From Hyphomonadaceae bacterium JAD_PAG50586_4 (GTDB lineage: Bacteria > Pseudomonadota > Alphaproteobacteria > Caulobacterales > Aquidulcibacteraceae), in NCBI GenBank assembly GCA_023242925.1, contig CP096134.1, forward strand, positions 434,001 to 498,000: a stretch of 64,000 nt of DNA. Reading direction: 5' to 3'. The position numbers and the translations under genes are program-made. The notes under the pieces were generated by a model. The model had not been told where the DNA came from and did not search any database. It saw nothing but the letters and a program-made list of their open reading frames with translations. Shown here in pieces: positions 1 through 8,444 of this stretch. The stretch's first letter is position 1. Each line of letters opens with the position of its first letter.

Positions 1-168
1 GACCGGTTCGACCATGACGGCTTTCGCGATGGGTTGAAGCAGACCGGATTTCAGGTCGTCGCCAGCCGGCAGATGTGGGGCCAGTTCGCTTGGTTTGTCG
101 CCGACAAAACGAGCCGCCGCGACACGCCTGAGCCCATTGACGTGACGGCGACGGGAGCCGTGTCTTGA
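1..168 (+). CDS. SAM-dependent methyltransferase, C-terminal fragment (cut by window edge)
   Basis: The frame is open from base 1 to TGA at 166-168 and encodes 55 residues. It contains TGFQVVASRQMWGQFAWFVA, the style of the last strands of class I SAM-dependent methyltransferases that sit next to cation transporters. No SAM-binding motif is visible because the N-terminal part lies outside the window, so the family call is tentative. The stop overlaps the TTG start of the next gene (TTGA), which suggests translational coupling. The same order, methyltransferase followed by a CDF transporter with overlapping ends, recurs at 18777-17492 on the other strand. Confidence 0.5.
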   Translation, partial: DRFDHDGFRDGLKQTGFQVVASRQMWGQFAWFVADKTSRRDTPEPIDVTATGAVS

Positions 169-797
169 GCGGCGAGCGCGAGAGCTTTGACGCAGTCACG
201 TCGCAACAGCGGCGCGTGCTGTGGGTCGTGCTGGCGCTGAATGTGCTGCTCGTCGCAATCTTGGCTGGCGCCGGGGTCTGGGCGGATTCAACGGGCTTGA
301 TTGCCAACGCGCTCGACAATGGATCGGACGCGGTGGTCTACGCGCTGAGTTTGTACGCGGTCGGCCGGTCGCTCCAATGGAAGCGTTTCGCGGCGGCGGC
401 GTCCGGCGTGCTGCTGCTGGTGTTCGCGCTCGGCGTGCTCGGCGACACCGCGCGGCGGTTTTTCAGCGGCTCGGAGCCCGTCGGCTCAATCATGATGGCG
501 ATGGCGCTGATCGCGGCGGGGATCAATCTCCTCTGCGTTTGGCTGCTCGGTCGCTTGAAGCACGACGACGTCAATCTGCGGGCGGCCGAGACCTTCAGCG
601 CCAATGACTTCATCGCCAATGGCGGGGTGCTGATTGCAGGCGCGTTCGTCGCCTGGACCGGCCAGCGCTGGCCCGATCTGTTGGTCGGCCTGGCCGTGGC
701 TGCGGTCGCCGCGAAAGGCGGGATAGACATTCTGCTGGACGCGCGGCGAACCCGATCGGGAGCCGATGACGATCGGCCGCGCGGCGATGAAAGCTGA
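165..797 (+). CDS. CDF-like cation transporter, short form
   Basis: This 210-residue protein is almost entirely hydrophobic, with five or six membrane segments, and matches the membrane domain of cation diffusion facilitators that export Zn, Co or Cd by proton antiport. The helix-2 region reads GLIANALDNGSDAVVY, where full CDF proteins have an H/D-x3-D metal site; D50 and D54 could supply it. The C-terminal cytosolic metal-sensing domain of typical 300-residue CDFs is absent, and the tail is short and charged. It is paralogous to the protein at 17492-18106. The TTG start is chosen because it overlaps the preceding stop; there is no better start before the first helix. Role in metal efflux is inferred from family and neighbours. 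Confidence 0.75.
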   Translation: MSGERESFDAVTSQQRRVLWVVLALNVLLVAILAGAGVWADSTGLIANALDNGSDAVVYALSLYAVGRSLQWKRFAAAASGVLLLVFALGVLGDTARRFFSGSEPVGSIMMAMALIAAGINLLCVWLLGRLKHDDVNLRAAETFSANDFIANGGVLIAGAFVAWTGQRWPDLLVGLAVAAVAAKGGIDILLDARRTRSGADDDRPRGDES

Positions 798-799
798 GC

Positions 800-830
800 T
801 TGCTCCTCTAGCCACTGAAGCATGTATGCA
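800..830 (+). promoter_or_regulatory. MerR-type operator/promoter for the P1B-2 ATPase
   Basis: TTGCTC (800-805) and TATGCA (825-830) are separated by 19 bases, the long spacer typical of promoters activated by MerR-family metal regulators. The spacer contains an imperfect dyad, CTCTAG-CCA-CTGAAG. The first bases are identical to the operator beside the MerR gene (19431-19461, minus strand). The site lies inside the end of the upstream transporter frame and places transcription start near 837. Confidence 0.6.
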
Positions 831-852
831 ACGAGACGGTTCAACCAAACCA

Positions 853-3369
853 ATGGTGTCGGCGATGTCGGACGCAGTGAATGTCTCTCCACAGCACGAA
901 AGCGCGGCGCGCCGATTCAAGGTGACCGGGCTCGACTGCCAAAATGAGGTGCGCGCGCTGAAGGCGGCGGTGGGTCCTCTCGCTGGCGGCGAAGACAAGC
1001 TTTCGTTCGACACCAAAGCCGGCTGGATGGAAGTGACCGCTGACGCGCCGGTTTCGGCCGAAGCTATCGAGGCCGCGGTCGCGACCACCGGCATGAGCGC
1101 GCACTTGATAGAGGGCGAGGCTCTCGGCGACGAAGCTTGCGGGAGCTGCGCAGGCGAGGCCGCATCGCCGGCACCGACCTCTGCGCCGGGGCAGATCGTA
1201 TTCAAGATCCACGGCATGGATTGCGGCGACGAAGTCGCCACGCTCAAGCGCGAACTCGTCTCCATCGTCGGCGAGGAGCGGCTTTCGTTCGATCTGATCA
1301 ATGGGCGGATGTCGGTTGAAGCAGAGTCAAGCACGGCTCTGTTGGCTCACATCGACCAGGCCGTAGCGCGCACTGGCATGCGCGCGGAGCTCTGGACCGA
1401 TGGCGTTGTCACCGATGTCGCAGAGGCCGAGAGCCGCCGGCGGCGCATGCAGTCGCGTCTCACCGCGGCCAGCGGCGTGCTCGCCGCGGCGGGCTTTGCC
1501 ATTCATGCGTTCGTCGCCGGCGATGTCGTCGCCGCATTGAGCGAGACGCCCGGCGCATCGGCGCCGCCGCCTCTGTTGGCGGTCATCGCCTATGCCGGCG
1601 CGATTCTGGCCGGTGCGCGCTACGTCGCGCCCAAGGCGCTGCTCGCGGCGCGCCGGCTGCGGCCGGACATGAACTTGCTCATGGTCGTCGCCGTCGCCGG
1701 CGCCGTCGGAATCGGCCAATGGTTCGAGGCGGCGACGGTGTCGTTCTTGTTCGCGCTTGCTCTGGCGCTCGAAGCTTGGAGCCTGGGGCGAGCGCGCCGC
1801 GCCGTGGCCGCTTTGATGGAGCTTGCGCCGGCGGTGGCCAGCGTGAAGGACGCAAACGGCGGCGAACGCCAAGTGCGGGCCTCCGACGTTCCGGTCGGCG
1901 CACACATCATCGTGCGCCCCGGCGAACGCATTCCGCTCGATGGGCGCGTCATCGATGGCGAGAGCGAGGTCGATCAGGCGCCTATCACCGGCGAAAGCGT
2001 GCCGGTAGCTGTCTCCCAAGACGCCGTGGTCTATGCCGGCACGATCAATGGCGAGGGTGCGCTCGAAATCGAGACGACCAAGCCCGCGAGCGACACAACG
2101 CTTGCGCGCATCGTGCGAATGGTCGGCTCGGCGCACAGCCGCCGCGCGCCAAGCGAACAATGGGTCGAACGCTTCGCGCGCATATACACGCCTGTGGTCA
2201 TGGCGCTGGCGCTTGCCGTGCTGCTCGTCCCGCCCTTGCTGTTCAACGGCGCGTGGGACGCCTGGTTCTACCGCGCGCTTGTGCTGCTCGTCATTGCGTG
2301 TCCGTGCGCGCTGGTGATTTCCACGCCAGTCAGCGTGGTCGCGGGCCTTGCCGGGGCCGCCAAGCAGGGCGTGCTGGTGAAGGGCGGCGTGCATCTGGAG
2401 AGTCCGGCAAAACTCAAAGCCATCGCCATGGACAAGACCGGCACACTCACCCAGGGGCGGCCCAAGGTGGTGGAGATCACGGCGTTCGAGGGACGCAGCG
2501 TGGCGAGCCTTCTTGGTCTCGCCGCAGCGCTTGAAGCACGGAGCGAGCACCCGCTGGCCAAAGCCATTCTCGCTAGAGCCGCGGAGGAGAAGGTGGCGAT
2601 CGCGCCCGCCGACAAGGTGCAGGCTCTGCGCGGCAAGGGCGTGGTCGGCCGCGTCGGCGATGGCGAGGCATGGCTTGGATCGCGCGGTTTCCTGAACGAG
2701 CGCGGGCCTTATCGGAATTCGGCCGAAGCGCTGCAGGGCGCCGATGTGCTCGCGGGCGGCGGTCGTACGATCGTCGCGGTGGGCGACGCCGGGTCGGTCT
2801 GGGGCTTGATCGCCGTGGCGGACGCGGTCCGGCCGGAGGCAAAGGGCATCGTCGCCGATCTGCATGCCGCGGGCATCGAACACGTGATCATGCTGACCGG
2901 CGACAACAAAGCCACGGCCGAACGCATCGCGGCCGAGACCGGCGTCGATGAAGTGCGGGCCGAACTCCTGCCGGAACAGAAGGTCGATGCGGTCGAAGCC
3001 CTGGTCGCCCGCTATGGCGCCGTCGCCATGATCGGGGACGGCGTCAACGACGCCCCGGCCATGGCGCGCGCCAATGTCGGCATCGCCATGGGCGCGATCG
3101 GCTCGGACGCGGCAATCGAGACCGCCGATATCGCGTTGATGCAGGACGATCTCTCGCGCTTGCCGTGGCTGATCCGGCACTCGCAGGCGACGCTGGCAGT
3201 CATCCGGCAGAACATTGCGTTCTCGATCGGGGTCAAGGTGGTGTTCACCGTCCTGACGATCCTCGGCGCCGCCTCATTGTGGGGCGCGATCGCCGCCGAT
3301 CTCGGCGCATCGCTGCTCGTGGTGCTGAACGGCCTGCGTCTGTTGAACCGGGATCAGCGCGCCGCGTGA
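853..3369 (+). CDS. Zn/Cd/Pb-translocating P1B-2-type ATPase
   Basis: This heavy-metal exporting ATPase of 838 residues pumps divalent soft metals out of the cytosol. Two HMA-like domains lie near residues 17-80 and 115-180; each has a single-Cys GxDC motif (C29, C124) instead of the usual CxxC. The membrane site CPC is at about 483, in IACPCALVISTPVS. The phosphorylation motif DKTGTLTQ starts at about 527 and the hinge GDGVNDAP at about 729. The last helix carries DLGASLLVVLNGLRLL, the P1B-2 (ZntA/CadA) signature. The frame is open from 766, but the MerR-type promoter at 800-830 makes 853 (or 865) the likelier start. It sits downstream of a CDF transporter and is probably controlled by the MerR protein at 19467. 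Confidence 0.9.
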   Translation: MVSAMSDAVNVSPQHESAARRFKVTGLDCQNEVRALKAAVGPLAGGEDKLSFDTKAGWMEVTADAPVSAEAIEAAVATTGMSAHLIEGEALGDEACGSCAGEAASPAPTSAPGQIVFKIHGMDCGDEVATLKRELVSIVGEERLSFDLINGRMSVEAESSTALLAHIDQAVARTGMRAELWTDGVVTDVAEAESRRRRMQSRLTAASGVLAAAGFAIHAFVAGDVVAALSETPGASAPPPLLAVIAYAGAILAGARYVAPKALLAARRLRPDMNLLMVVAVAGAVGIGQWFEAATVSFLFALALALEAWSLGRARRAVAALMELAPAVASVKDANGGERQVRASDVPVGAHIIVRPGERIPLDGRVIDGESEVDQAPITGESVPVAVSQDAVVYAGTINGEGALEIETTKPASDTTLARIVRMVGSAHSRRAPSEQWVERFARIYTPVVMALALAVLLVPPLLFNGAWDAWFYRALVLLVIACPCALVISTPVSVVAGLAGAAKQGVLVKGGVHLESPAKLKAIAMDKTGTLTQGRPKVVEITAFEGRSVASLLGLAAALEARSEHPLAKAILARAAEEKVAIAPADKVQALRGKGVVGRVGDGEAWLGSRGFLNERGPYRNSAEALQGADVLAGGGRTIVAVGDAGSVWGLIAVADAVRPEAKGIVADLHAAGIEHVIMLTGDNKATAERIAAETGVDEVRAELLPEQKVDAVEALVARYGAVAMIGDGVNDAPAMARANVGIAMGAIGSDAAIETADIALMQDDLSRLPWLIRHSQATLAVIRQNIAFSIGVKVVFTVLTILGAASLWGAIAADLGASLLVVLNGLRLLNRDQRAA

Positions 3370-3412
3370 CCCCGTCGCTTCATCCTTCATGCGCTGGAGA
3401 AGGGAATAGGTC

Positions 3413-3694
3413 GTGAGTGAAAGCACGCTGGCGCTGCTGCTGGACGCGCGCAAAGCGAAAACGCAAGCCGCGGCGGCGCTCGCAAAGCGCCAGCGCTTTC
3501 GCCTCGCCGATGCGGTCGCGCACGCGCACTCTCCATTCTATCGGGAATTCTACGGCGAACTGCCCGAACGCGCTGATGAGGGCGCTGACACACGCGACGC
3601 GGCTGAACCGAGCCAAGGCTCACCCGTTCGGACCTCGGCGGTTTGCGCGCCGAGGTCCGATGGATGCGCGGTTGAAGCAGCAGCGTTGGCCTAG
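3413..3694 (+). pseudogene. N-terminal remnant resembling phenylacetate-CoA ligase/adenylate-forming family
   Basis: A GTG start with a good ribosome site (GGAGAAGGGA) opens 93 codons. Residues 1-52 resemble the N-terminus of AMP-dependent phenylacetate-CoA-ligase-like proteins (AHSPFYREFYGELPER is characteristic). After that the sequence loses any resemblance and runs into the convergent phytase gene, so the ~400-residue catalytic part is missing. It is probably a truncated fragment left by rearrangement between the ATPase and the phytase. The family call rests on one short motif region. Confidence 0.4.
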
Positions 3695-4796
3695 CGCAGC
3701 GCCAATGCTTCGCGAATGGCTTGGAAGTCGATCAGCTTGAAGTTCTGCCGTTCACCCGTTCGCCCCGGCGCTTCGTCCAGATCGTCCTGCACCACGACAA
3801 GACCGGACGCATAGCCGCCCACTGGGCCGCCATAGGAAGCGATGCCGTCGGTGCCGGTGACAGCGTCAACGCCATTGGCGGTGATCACCGAAAAGCGTCC
3901 CCGATACTGGACCTCGCCACCCACGCTCCACACCGCAAAAGCGGAATCGCCTTGGCTCGACGCCATCAGCCACGTGTTGGGGCCATCATACATGAGCGAC
4001 AAGCCCTCGACGTCCGGCGCCAGCATTTCACTTGGCGCAACAGCAATCTGCACGGGCGCGGCGCGGGCGCCGGCATTGATCGAGTAGCGCCAGATCCCGT
4101 GCGCTTCTTCGCCAATGTAGAGATTGCCGGTGCGGTCATCGATCACGCAGCCTTCGGTCTGACTGGACAGCGCAAAGCGCGCTTCTTCGACCCCGTGCGG
4201 CGCCCGTCGGCGTCCGCGCTGATCCGCAATTGCCGAACCTGGCCGTCGGTGCCGTCGATCACCGCAATGAAGTCGTCGCCGCGACGGCCGAGGCACAAGC
4301 CGTATGGCTCTTCAAGATCGACAGGAATGAGGCCCCAATAGCGGGTCTGCAAAGATGCCGGATCGAGCAGGAAAAGCGCGATGCCGAAACGATCAGGGCT
4401 GCGGTCGCTCGCCGCCAACAGCACCATGGCCCGGCCACCGACCGAAAAGCCGTCGCGAAGGTCCACATTGTTGGGCATGCCGCCATCGATCTGCTGATGC
4501 ACGCTGCCGTCTAGCGCGTAGACATAGAGCCCGGCCTTCTTGTCGGTGCCGAAAATCAGCACCCGGTTTGAATCGGCCGGATCAACCCAAATCGCAGGAT
4601 CGTCGGCGGCATCGGCGTTTGCGGTGCCGACGGCTTGGGTTTCCGCGCTGGCCGCAACCGGCGTGCCCGTTCCGGCCGTCATTCTCGGTGCGTCCGAGGC
4701 GCCGGTCTCTTCGCCGGTGCTTGGCCGATTGCACGAAGCCGTAAGCGCCGCCGCCAACACCATGGCCGCGTACGCATAACGTTTGATCTTTGACAT
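3691..4796 (-). pseudogene. Beta-propeller phytase-like lipoprotein, frameshifted
   Basis: The N-terminal frame (4796-4143) starts with a lipoprotein signal, AALTASCNRPS. It then shows the beta-propeller phytase opening, DADDPAIWVDPADSNRVLIF, and the following blades. The C-terminal frame continues from about 4195 to 3691 with EGCVIDDRTGNLYIGEEAHG and GIASYGGPVGGYASGLVV, both characteristic of the family. The two join if one base is restored in the C-run at 4191-4194. Phytases of this type hydrolyse inositol phosphates in a Ca-dependent way, here outside the inner membrane. The full product would be about 367 residues. It is the last gene of the leftward metal operon; released phosphate could precipitate metals, but that is speculation. 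Confidence 0.75.
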
Positions 4797-4842
4797 GAAT
4801 GCTCCCTCAGTCGCGTTGCTCGCGGCTGTTTTGCCCGACGCC

Positions 4843-4874
4843 CGCTGACGCGCCGCCGTGCGCGCGCGTCAGCG
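4843..4874. repeat. 11-bp perfect inverted repeat between dsbA-like gene and phytase
   Basis: CGCTGACGCGC (4843-4853) pairs exactly with GCGCGTCAGCG (4864-4874) across a 10-base loop. It lies between the stop of the DsbA-like gene and the start of the phytase gene. No T-tract follows on either strand, so a classical intrinsic terminator is not supported; attenuation or mRNA stabilisation is possible. Confidence 0.45.
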
Positions 4875-4935
4875 CAGCGTCAGATTCGAGCCTTGTGCCG
4901 TTGATCGGGGGCCGTTGGGCGTCGGAGCGCTAGGC

Positions 4936-5703
4936 TTATTCGGTCGTCGCCAGTTCGGCCTGCACCAGATCGTAGAGCTGCTGGGGTCCGAAATTGGTGA
5001 GCGGCCGCTCATTGACGAAGAAGGTCGGCGTGCCGCGAACGTTGAGCGCTGTGGCGTCGGCCACATCCTGGTTGATCGCCGCGTTGATGCGGCGCGAATT
5101 CATCGCGGCGCGAGCTGCATTGACGTCCAGTCCCGCACCCGCCGCGGCGTCCCAGGCCAATTCCATGCGCGGTCCCTCATGCGCGGCCCATTGCGGTTGA
5201 GCCTGGAACATCGCGCTCAACACCGGCTCGAACTTGTTCTGCATGCGCGCGGTCTCGATGATGCGCACGGCCTCTTCGGAAGGCGGTCCGTGAAGCGGCG
5301 TGTAGCGTAAGACGAGACGAACGTCGCGCGGATGGCGGCGCATGATCTCGTGCACGATGGGATAGAACGCGCGGCAAGCCTCACATGCTGGGTCGAAGAA
5401 CTCGACAATGGTCACCCGCGCATTTTGAGGACCGATTACAGGAGAGTGCTCGCGCACATACTGGTTCCAGCGCGGCGCGGGCGCCGGCGCGCTCTCCGCT
5501 TCAGCATTGACGGCGGGCGCCGTGGCCTCCGTCGTTTCTCCGCCCACCGGCGCGTCGGCGACGTCGCCGGCCGGGGCGCTGACTGGCGTTTCAATCGTTG
5601 CAACGGGCAAGTCAGCGGGACGGTTCAAGTAGAAGAGGGCGCCGCCTGCAAACAGCGCTATGGCCCCCGCGGCGATGGCGATGACGATTCCGCGTCGGTT
5701 CAT
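4936..5703 (-). CDS. DsbA-family thiol-disulfide oxidoreductase, membrane-anchored
   Basis: The product is a 255-residue periplasmic thioredoxin-fold protein. Residues 1-25 form a signal anchor (MNRRGIVIAIAAGAIALF). A proline/alanine/glutamate-rich linker follows to about residue 75. The DsbA-like domain has the redox motif in FFDPACEACRAFYP (CEAC) and the cis-proline loop in NVRGTPTFFVN. The ATG at 5703 is chosen because AGGAGAT precedes it and it overlaps the stop of the DsbB gene by four bases. The pair would oxidise cysteines in exported proteins. In this operon it may help fold or protect periplasmic metal-handling proteins, which is an inference from context. Confidence 0.85.
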   Translation of the reverse strand: MNRRGIVIAIAAGAIALFAGGALFYLNRPADLPVATIETPVSAPAGDVADAPVGGETTEATAPAVNAEAESAPAPAPRWNQYVREHSPVIGPQNARVTIVEFFDPACEACRAFYPIVHEIMRRHPRDVRLVLRYTPLHGPPSEEAVRIIETARMQNKFEPVLSAMFQAQPQWAAHEGPRMELAWDAAAGAGLDVNAARAAMNSRRINAAINQDVADATALNVRGTPTFFVNERPLTNFGPQQLYDLVQAELATTE

Positions 5704-6155
5704 GATGATCTCCTGCGCGCGAGAAAGAGAAGGATACTGGTCGCGCTGAACGCGATCAGCGAAAGAAATGGGATTGGAAGCCATCCGAAGAGGCTCATGC
5801 TGGCGCTCGAACACGATGGCCCGGCGCCGCATTGCACGATCGGCTCTGCAATGATCCCGCCGTAAAGAAGGCTGTGATAGAGCGCAAAGCCAAAGCCGAG
5901 CAGCGCCAGCGGCAGCGCGTAACGCCAGATTTCAGCGTCCTCTTTCACGCAGGCGATGAGCAAGATGAGCGCCAGCGGAAACATGAAGATGCGCTGATAC
6001 CAGCAAAGCAGGCACGGCGTTTGGCCCATCACTTCGCCGATGAACAGCGCACCAAGCGTGGCCGACAGCGCGACGAGCCAAGCTGCCAGCAGCAGCCACC
6101 AGGTTCGCGGCTGGCCGGAGTTCTTGGCGTTTTCGGATGGGATATCGGTGCTCAT
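5700..6155 (-). CDS. dsbB: Disulfide bond formation protein B
   Basis: This 151-residue inner-membrane protein has four predicted helices. The first periplasmic loop follows QTPCLLCWYQRIFMFP, the DsbB quinone-side CxxC motif with its conserved Arg. The second loop has IVQCGAGPSCSS, the second redox cysteine pair. It re-oxidises the DsbA-like partner encoded immediately downstream with a 4-bp overlap and passes electrons to quinone. The start MSTDIPSENAK at 6155 is preferred over the longer frame (6293), whose extra 46 residues are low-complexity and overlap the CopC gene. Confidence 0.9.
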   Translation of the reverse strand: MSTDIPSENAKNSGQPRTWWLLLAAWLVALSATLGALFIGEVMGQTPCLLCWYQRIFMFPLALILLIACVKEDAEIWRYALPLALLGFGFALYHSLLYGGIIAEPIVQCGAGPSCSSASMSLFGWLPIPFLSLIAFSATSILLFLARRRSS

Positions 6156-6232
6156 TGGCGGCTTCTTCAGGTTGCGCTTTGGTCGAAACGCGAGCGCTGC
6201 GCCAGCGGGAGACCGGCACAGCATCTTCGCCG

Positions 6233-6589
6233 CTATTGCACCGTGAAGTGCAGCGTTCCTTCCATGGCGTGGCCGTCGCCGGTCGCGTTCCAATGAACCT
6301 CATAAGCGCCGGACGCCAGCGCCGGCAGCGGGATGGAGTACGTCGTTGATGCGGCGGTCGCCGCCGTGAAACTGATCGGCACGACAACCTCGCCCGCGGC
6401 ATGGACCTCCACGCGCGTCAGCACGACCGCATGCTCAAATGTGAGCGAGACATTGTTTGGCGCCCGCGCCAGCACTGCATCGTCGGCCGGAACCGAAACC
6501 ACTTCTGCGTTGTCGCCATGCGCGTCCTGCGCAAACGCTGCAGTGGCCGGTGCGAACGCCAGTGCAAGCGCCACGATCAAACGTTTCAT
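6233..6589 (-). CDS. CopC-domain periplasmic protein
   Basis: This 118-residue exported protein begins MKRLIVALALAFAPATAAFA, a clear signal peptide. The rest is a CopC-type beta-barrel, ending in the family's conserved closing strand with GDGHAMEGTLHFTV. CopC proteins bind copper in the periplasm and pass it to CopD or other carriers. The only nearby metal-binding candidates are histidines near the mature N-terminus and in the terminal GDGH. No CopD membrane partner is adjacent. The ATG at 6589 is chosen because it begins the signal peptide and has a purine-rich GAAGAT upstream. Confidence 0.8.
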   Translation of the reverse strand: MKRLIVALALAFAPATAAFAQDAHGDNAEVVSVPADDAVLARAPNNVSLTFEHAVVLTRVEVHAAGEVVVPISFTAATAASTTYSIPLPALASGAYEVHWNATGDGHAMEGTLHFTVQ

Positions 6590-6648
6590 GCGATCTTCTC
6601 CTTGGTTGAAATTTGCATCGTTGCGTTGCCCGCCAGCCCCCAACACCA

Positions 6649-7362
6649 TCACCCTCGTTTTTCCGCGAGCGCCATCAAGGTCCAGCCGAAGCCTGCGGCG
6701 CCGAGTGCGCGCTCGACGGCGCGCCCGGAGATGAGGCGCATGGCGCGGCGGGCTTGGTGGCCGGCGACAAGTCGCATCGGTCCTTTGTTGGCCATTGGCG
6801 TCATGGTGCGGAGTTCGCGCACTGCGAAATATTGCGCCAGCAATTCAGCGAGTTCGCCGCGATCAAACCAGCGGCGAAGTTGCCCAGGCTCAGTCGGCGC
6901 GACATTGTTGTACCGTTCGAGAACCGGACGGTTTTGCGTGGCCAGGATCAGTAATCCGCCGGGTCGGAGGAGGCGCGCTATCTTGGCGACGAAGGCGGCA
7001 TGGTCGCCAACGTGCGAGAGCACTTCGAGCGACACGACGGCGTCGTATCCGCCCTCGGTAAAATCGAGCGCCATGAAGTCGCCGGCGATGAACCGGACGT
7101 CCGGCACCCGCACAGAGGCCCGCGTCAGCACTTCGGTCGACAGATCGGTCGCGGTCACACGCCCGAATGTTTTCAGACTTGGGCAGAGCCAGCCCGCACC
7201 GCACCCGACTTCAAGGATGTTGAGATCAGTGCGCCCTAAGCCATCGAGCCAGCGCAAAACCCAACGTTTTTGATCGAGCGAGACATCGGAAATCTTTCGC
7301 TCGCGGAAGGCGGTGTTCCACGCGTCCCAGTAGTCTCGCTGCAGTTCGATCGGCTGGTTCAT
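6649..7362 (-). CDS. Class I SAM-dependent methyltransferase
   Basis: The 237-residue protein has a complete Rossmann methyltransferase core: motif I is ILEVGCGAGWL (about 49-59), with an acidic residue after strand 2 (TATDLS) and post-I AGDFMALDF. Strand 4 is followed by LLRPGGLLILATQN. The layout is close to UbiG/Coq3-type O-methyltransferases, but the substrate cannot be read from sequence. It lies nine bases downstream of a small secreted-protein gene within the leftward metal operon. Three other methyltransferase genes or fragments occur in the same region, which is unusual for a metal-resistance locus. Confidence 0.85.
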   Translation of the reverse strand: MNQPIELQRDYWDAWNTAFRERKISDVSLDQKRWVLRWLDGLGRTDLNILEVGCGAGWLCPSLKTFGRVTATDLSTEVLTRASVRVPDVRFIAGDFMALDFTEGGYDAVVSLEVLSHVGDHAAFVAKIARLLRPGGLLILATQNRPVLERYNNVAPTEPGQLRRWFDRGELAELLAQYFAVRELRTMTPMANKGPMRLVAGHQARRAMRLISGRAVERALGAAGFGWTLMALAEKRG

Positions 7363-7371
7363 CGTCGCGCC

Positions 7372-7761
7372 CTAATCGTGCCGCTGGCCCGGCTCGACGG
7401 TGACGCGTACGCGGACGGCGGCGTTTGCAATGTCGGCGGGGAGACGGATGTGAAATGGCTCCGCCGAGCGGTCGCGGCTTGAAAGCGCGCCGTTCCAGCC
7501 GCCATCGACCACGCCCAGACTTCGTCCCTCTGCGTTGAACGCTTCGGCATGGAGGTGGGCGTTGATGAGACCCGCCTGTGCGCGCGCACGCCGGGCCCAG
7601 CCATGAACATCCGTGGCGCCGTCTTCGCGCACTTCCACATCTGCGCCATGCAGACTGACCCGGCGTCCATCAACCGCTTCGACCGTGATGGCGCGCGCGT
7701 CCTGGGCCGCGGCCGCGCCGGCGAAAGCGAGCGCTGAGGCGCCAAAGAGAAGTCGTTTCAT
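7372..7761 (-). CDS. Small secreted protein of unknown function
   Basis: The 129-residue product starts with a standard signal peptide (MKRLLFGASALAFAGAAAA, cleavage near AQA/AQD). The mature part is predicted beta-rich, with no cysteines and three histidines (including INAHLHAEAF). I do not recognise a family. Its start overlaps the stop of the M23 peptidase by four bases and its stop lies nine bases before the methyltransferase, so it belongs to the same transcript. A periplasmic role linked to metals is suggested only by context. Confidence 0.65.
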   Translation of the reverse strand: MKRLLFGASALAFAGAAAAQDARAITVEAVDGRRVSLHGADVEVREDGATDVHGWARRARAQAGLINAHLHAEAFNAEGRSLGVVDGGWNGALSSRDRSAEPFHIRLPADIANAAVRVRVTVEPGQRHD

Positions 7762-8444
7762 ATCGTGCTCCGTGCATGCGAGAGGTTTGCGTCATCGTCC
7801 GCAGGGGCCGGCAACAGCGACGCGGGGTCACCGAGGACGCCGCGCTGCTTCAATTCGACGTGGACGTGATTGGTGATGCCGCGCGGATAGCGCACGCTCA
7901 GATCCTGGGCGCGCCCGATCGGATCACCGGCGCGCACCACGGCGCCCACTTCAACCAGCGGTCCGACATAGAGCACCCGCACCGCGCGTTGGGCGACGGC
8001 GTCGCTAAGTTCGACATACCGGTAACGCTCATCGCCGCGATAGGCGAAACCGATGCGCTGCACGATACCGGGAATTGGCGCGCGTACGATTTCGCCGGGC
8101 TCGGCGATGTAATCGGCGCCGCGATGGCGGCGGAGGCCGCCGCCGCGCGATGCGCCGAACGCGCCAGCGCCATAGACATCCTCGCCGCGCACCTCGTGGC
8201 CGGTGGGGTTGGCGAGAGCGGGCGGGGGCGGTGCGAGCGCTTCGCCTTCAACTTTCGTTGGCTCTGGAGCGGATGTATCCAGCGCCGCTGCCATGCTCGC
8301 GCCAACGCAGCCTGCCAGGGCGAACGCGGCGATGGAGATTGCGGCCGCGCCCCGGGGGCGGGGAGAGTAACGCGGCCGCGCCGCTTGGCATGAGGGGATG
8401 TGCTCATGCGGCGGGTTCCTTGTAGCCCAGCAATCTGAGCGCAT
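7758..8444 (-). CDS. M23-family peptidoglycan metallopeptidase, putative lipoprotein
   Basis: The C-terminal half has M23/LytM zinc ligands: HRGAD (HxxxD) and HVHVE (HxH). An N-terminal lipobox, AFALAGC, suggests an outer-membrane lipoprotein. The uninterrupted frame starts at 8444, inside the ATPase gene. A better start is the ATG at 8407, which overlaps the ATPase stop (ATGA) and reads MSTSPHAKRRGRVTLPAPG in another frame; restoring one base in the C/G run near 8350 would join it to the signal sequence. The function would be cell-wall remodelling or activation of other hydrolases. Its presence in a metal operon is odd, though peptidoglycan opening for the RND complex is conceivable. Confidence 0.75.
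   Translation of the reverse strand: MRSDCWATRNPPHEHIPSCQAARPRYSPRPRGAAAISIAAFALAGCVGASMAAALDTSAPEPTKVEGEALAPPPPALANPTGHEVRGEDVYGAGAFGASRGGGLRRHRGADYIAEPGEIVRAPIPGIVQRIGFAYRGDERYRYVELSDAVAQRAVRVLYVGPLVEVGAVVRAGDPIGRAQDLSVRYPRGITNHVHVELKQRGVLGDPASLLPAPADDDANLSHARSTI

Noticed and set aside
1327..3180. Long minus-strand open frame inside the P1B-2 ATPase gene
   Set aside because: It is a shadow frame caused by high third-position GC in the ATPase gene; the His/Arg/Asp-rich translation has no family resemblance.
4843..4874. Rho-independent terminator
   Set aside because: The stem is strong but no run of T follows on either strand.
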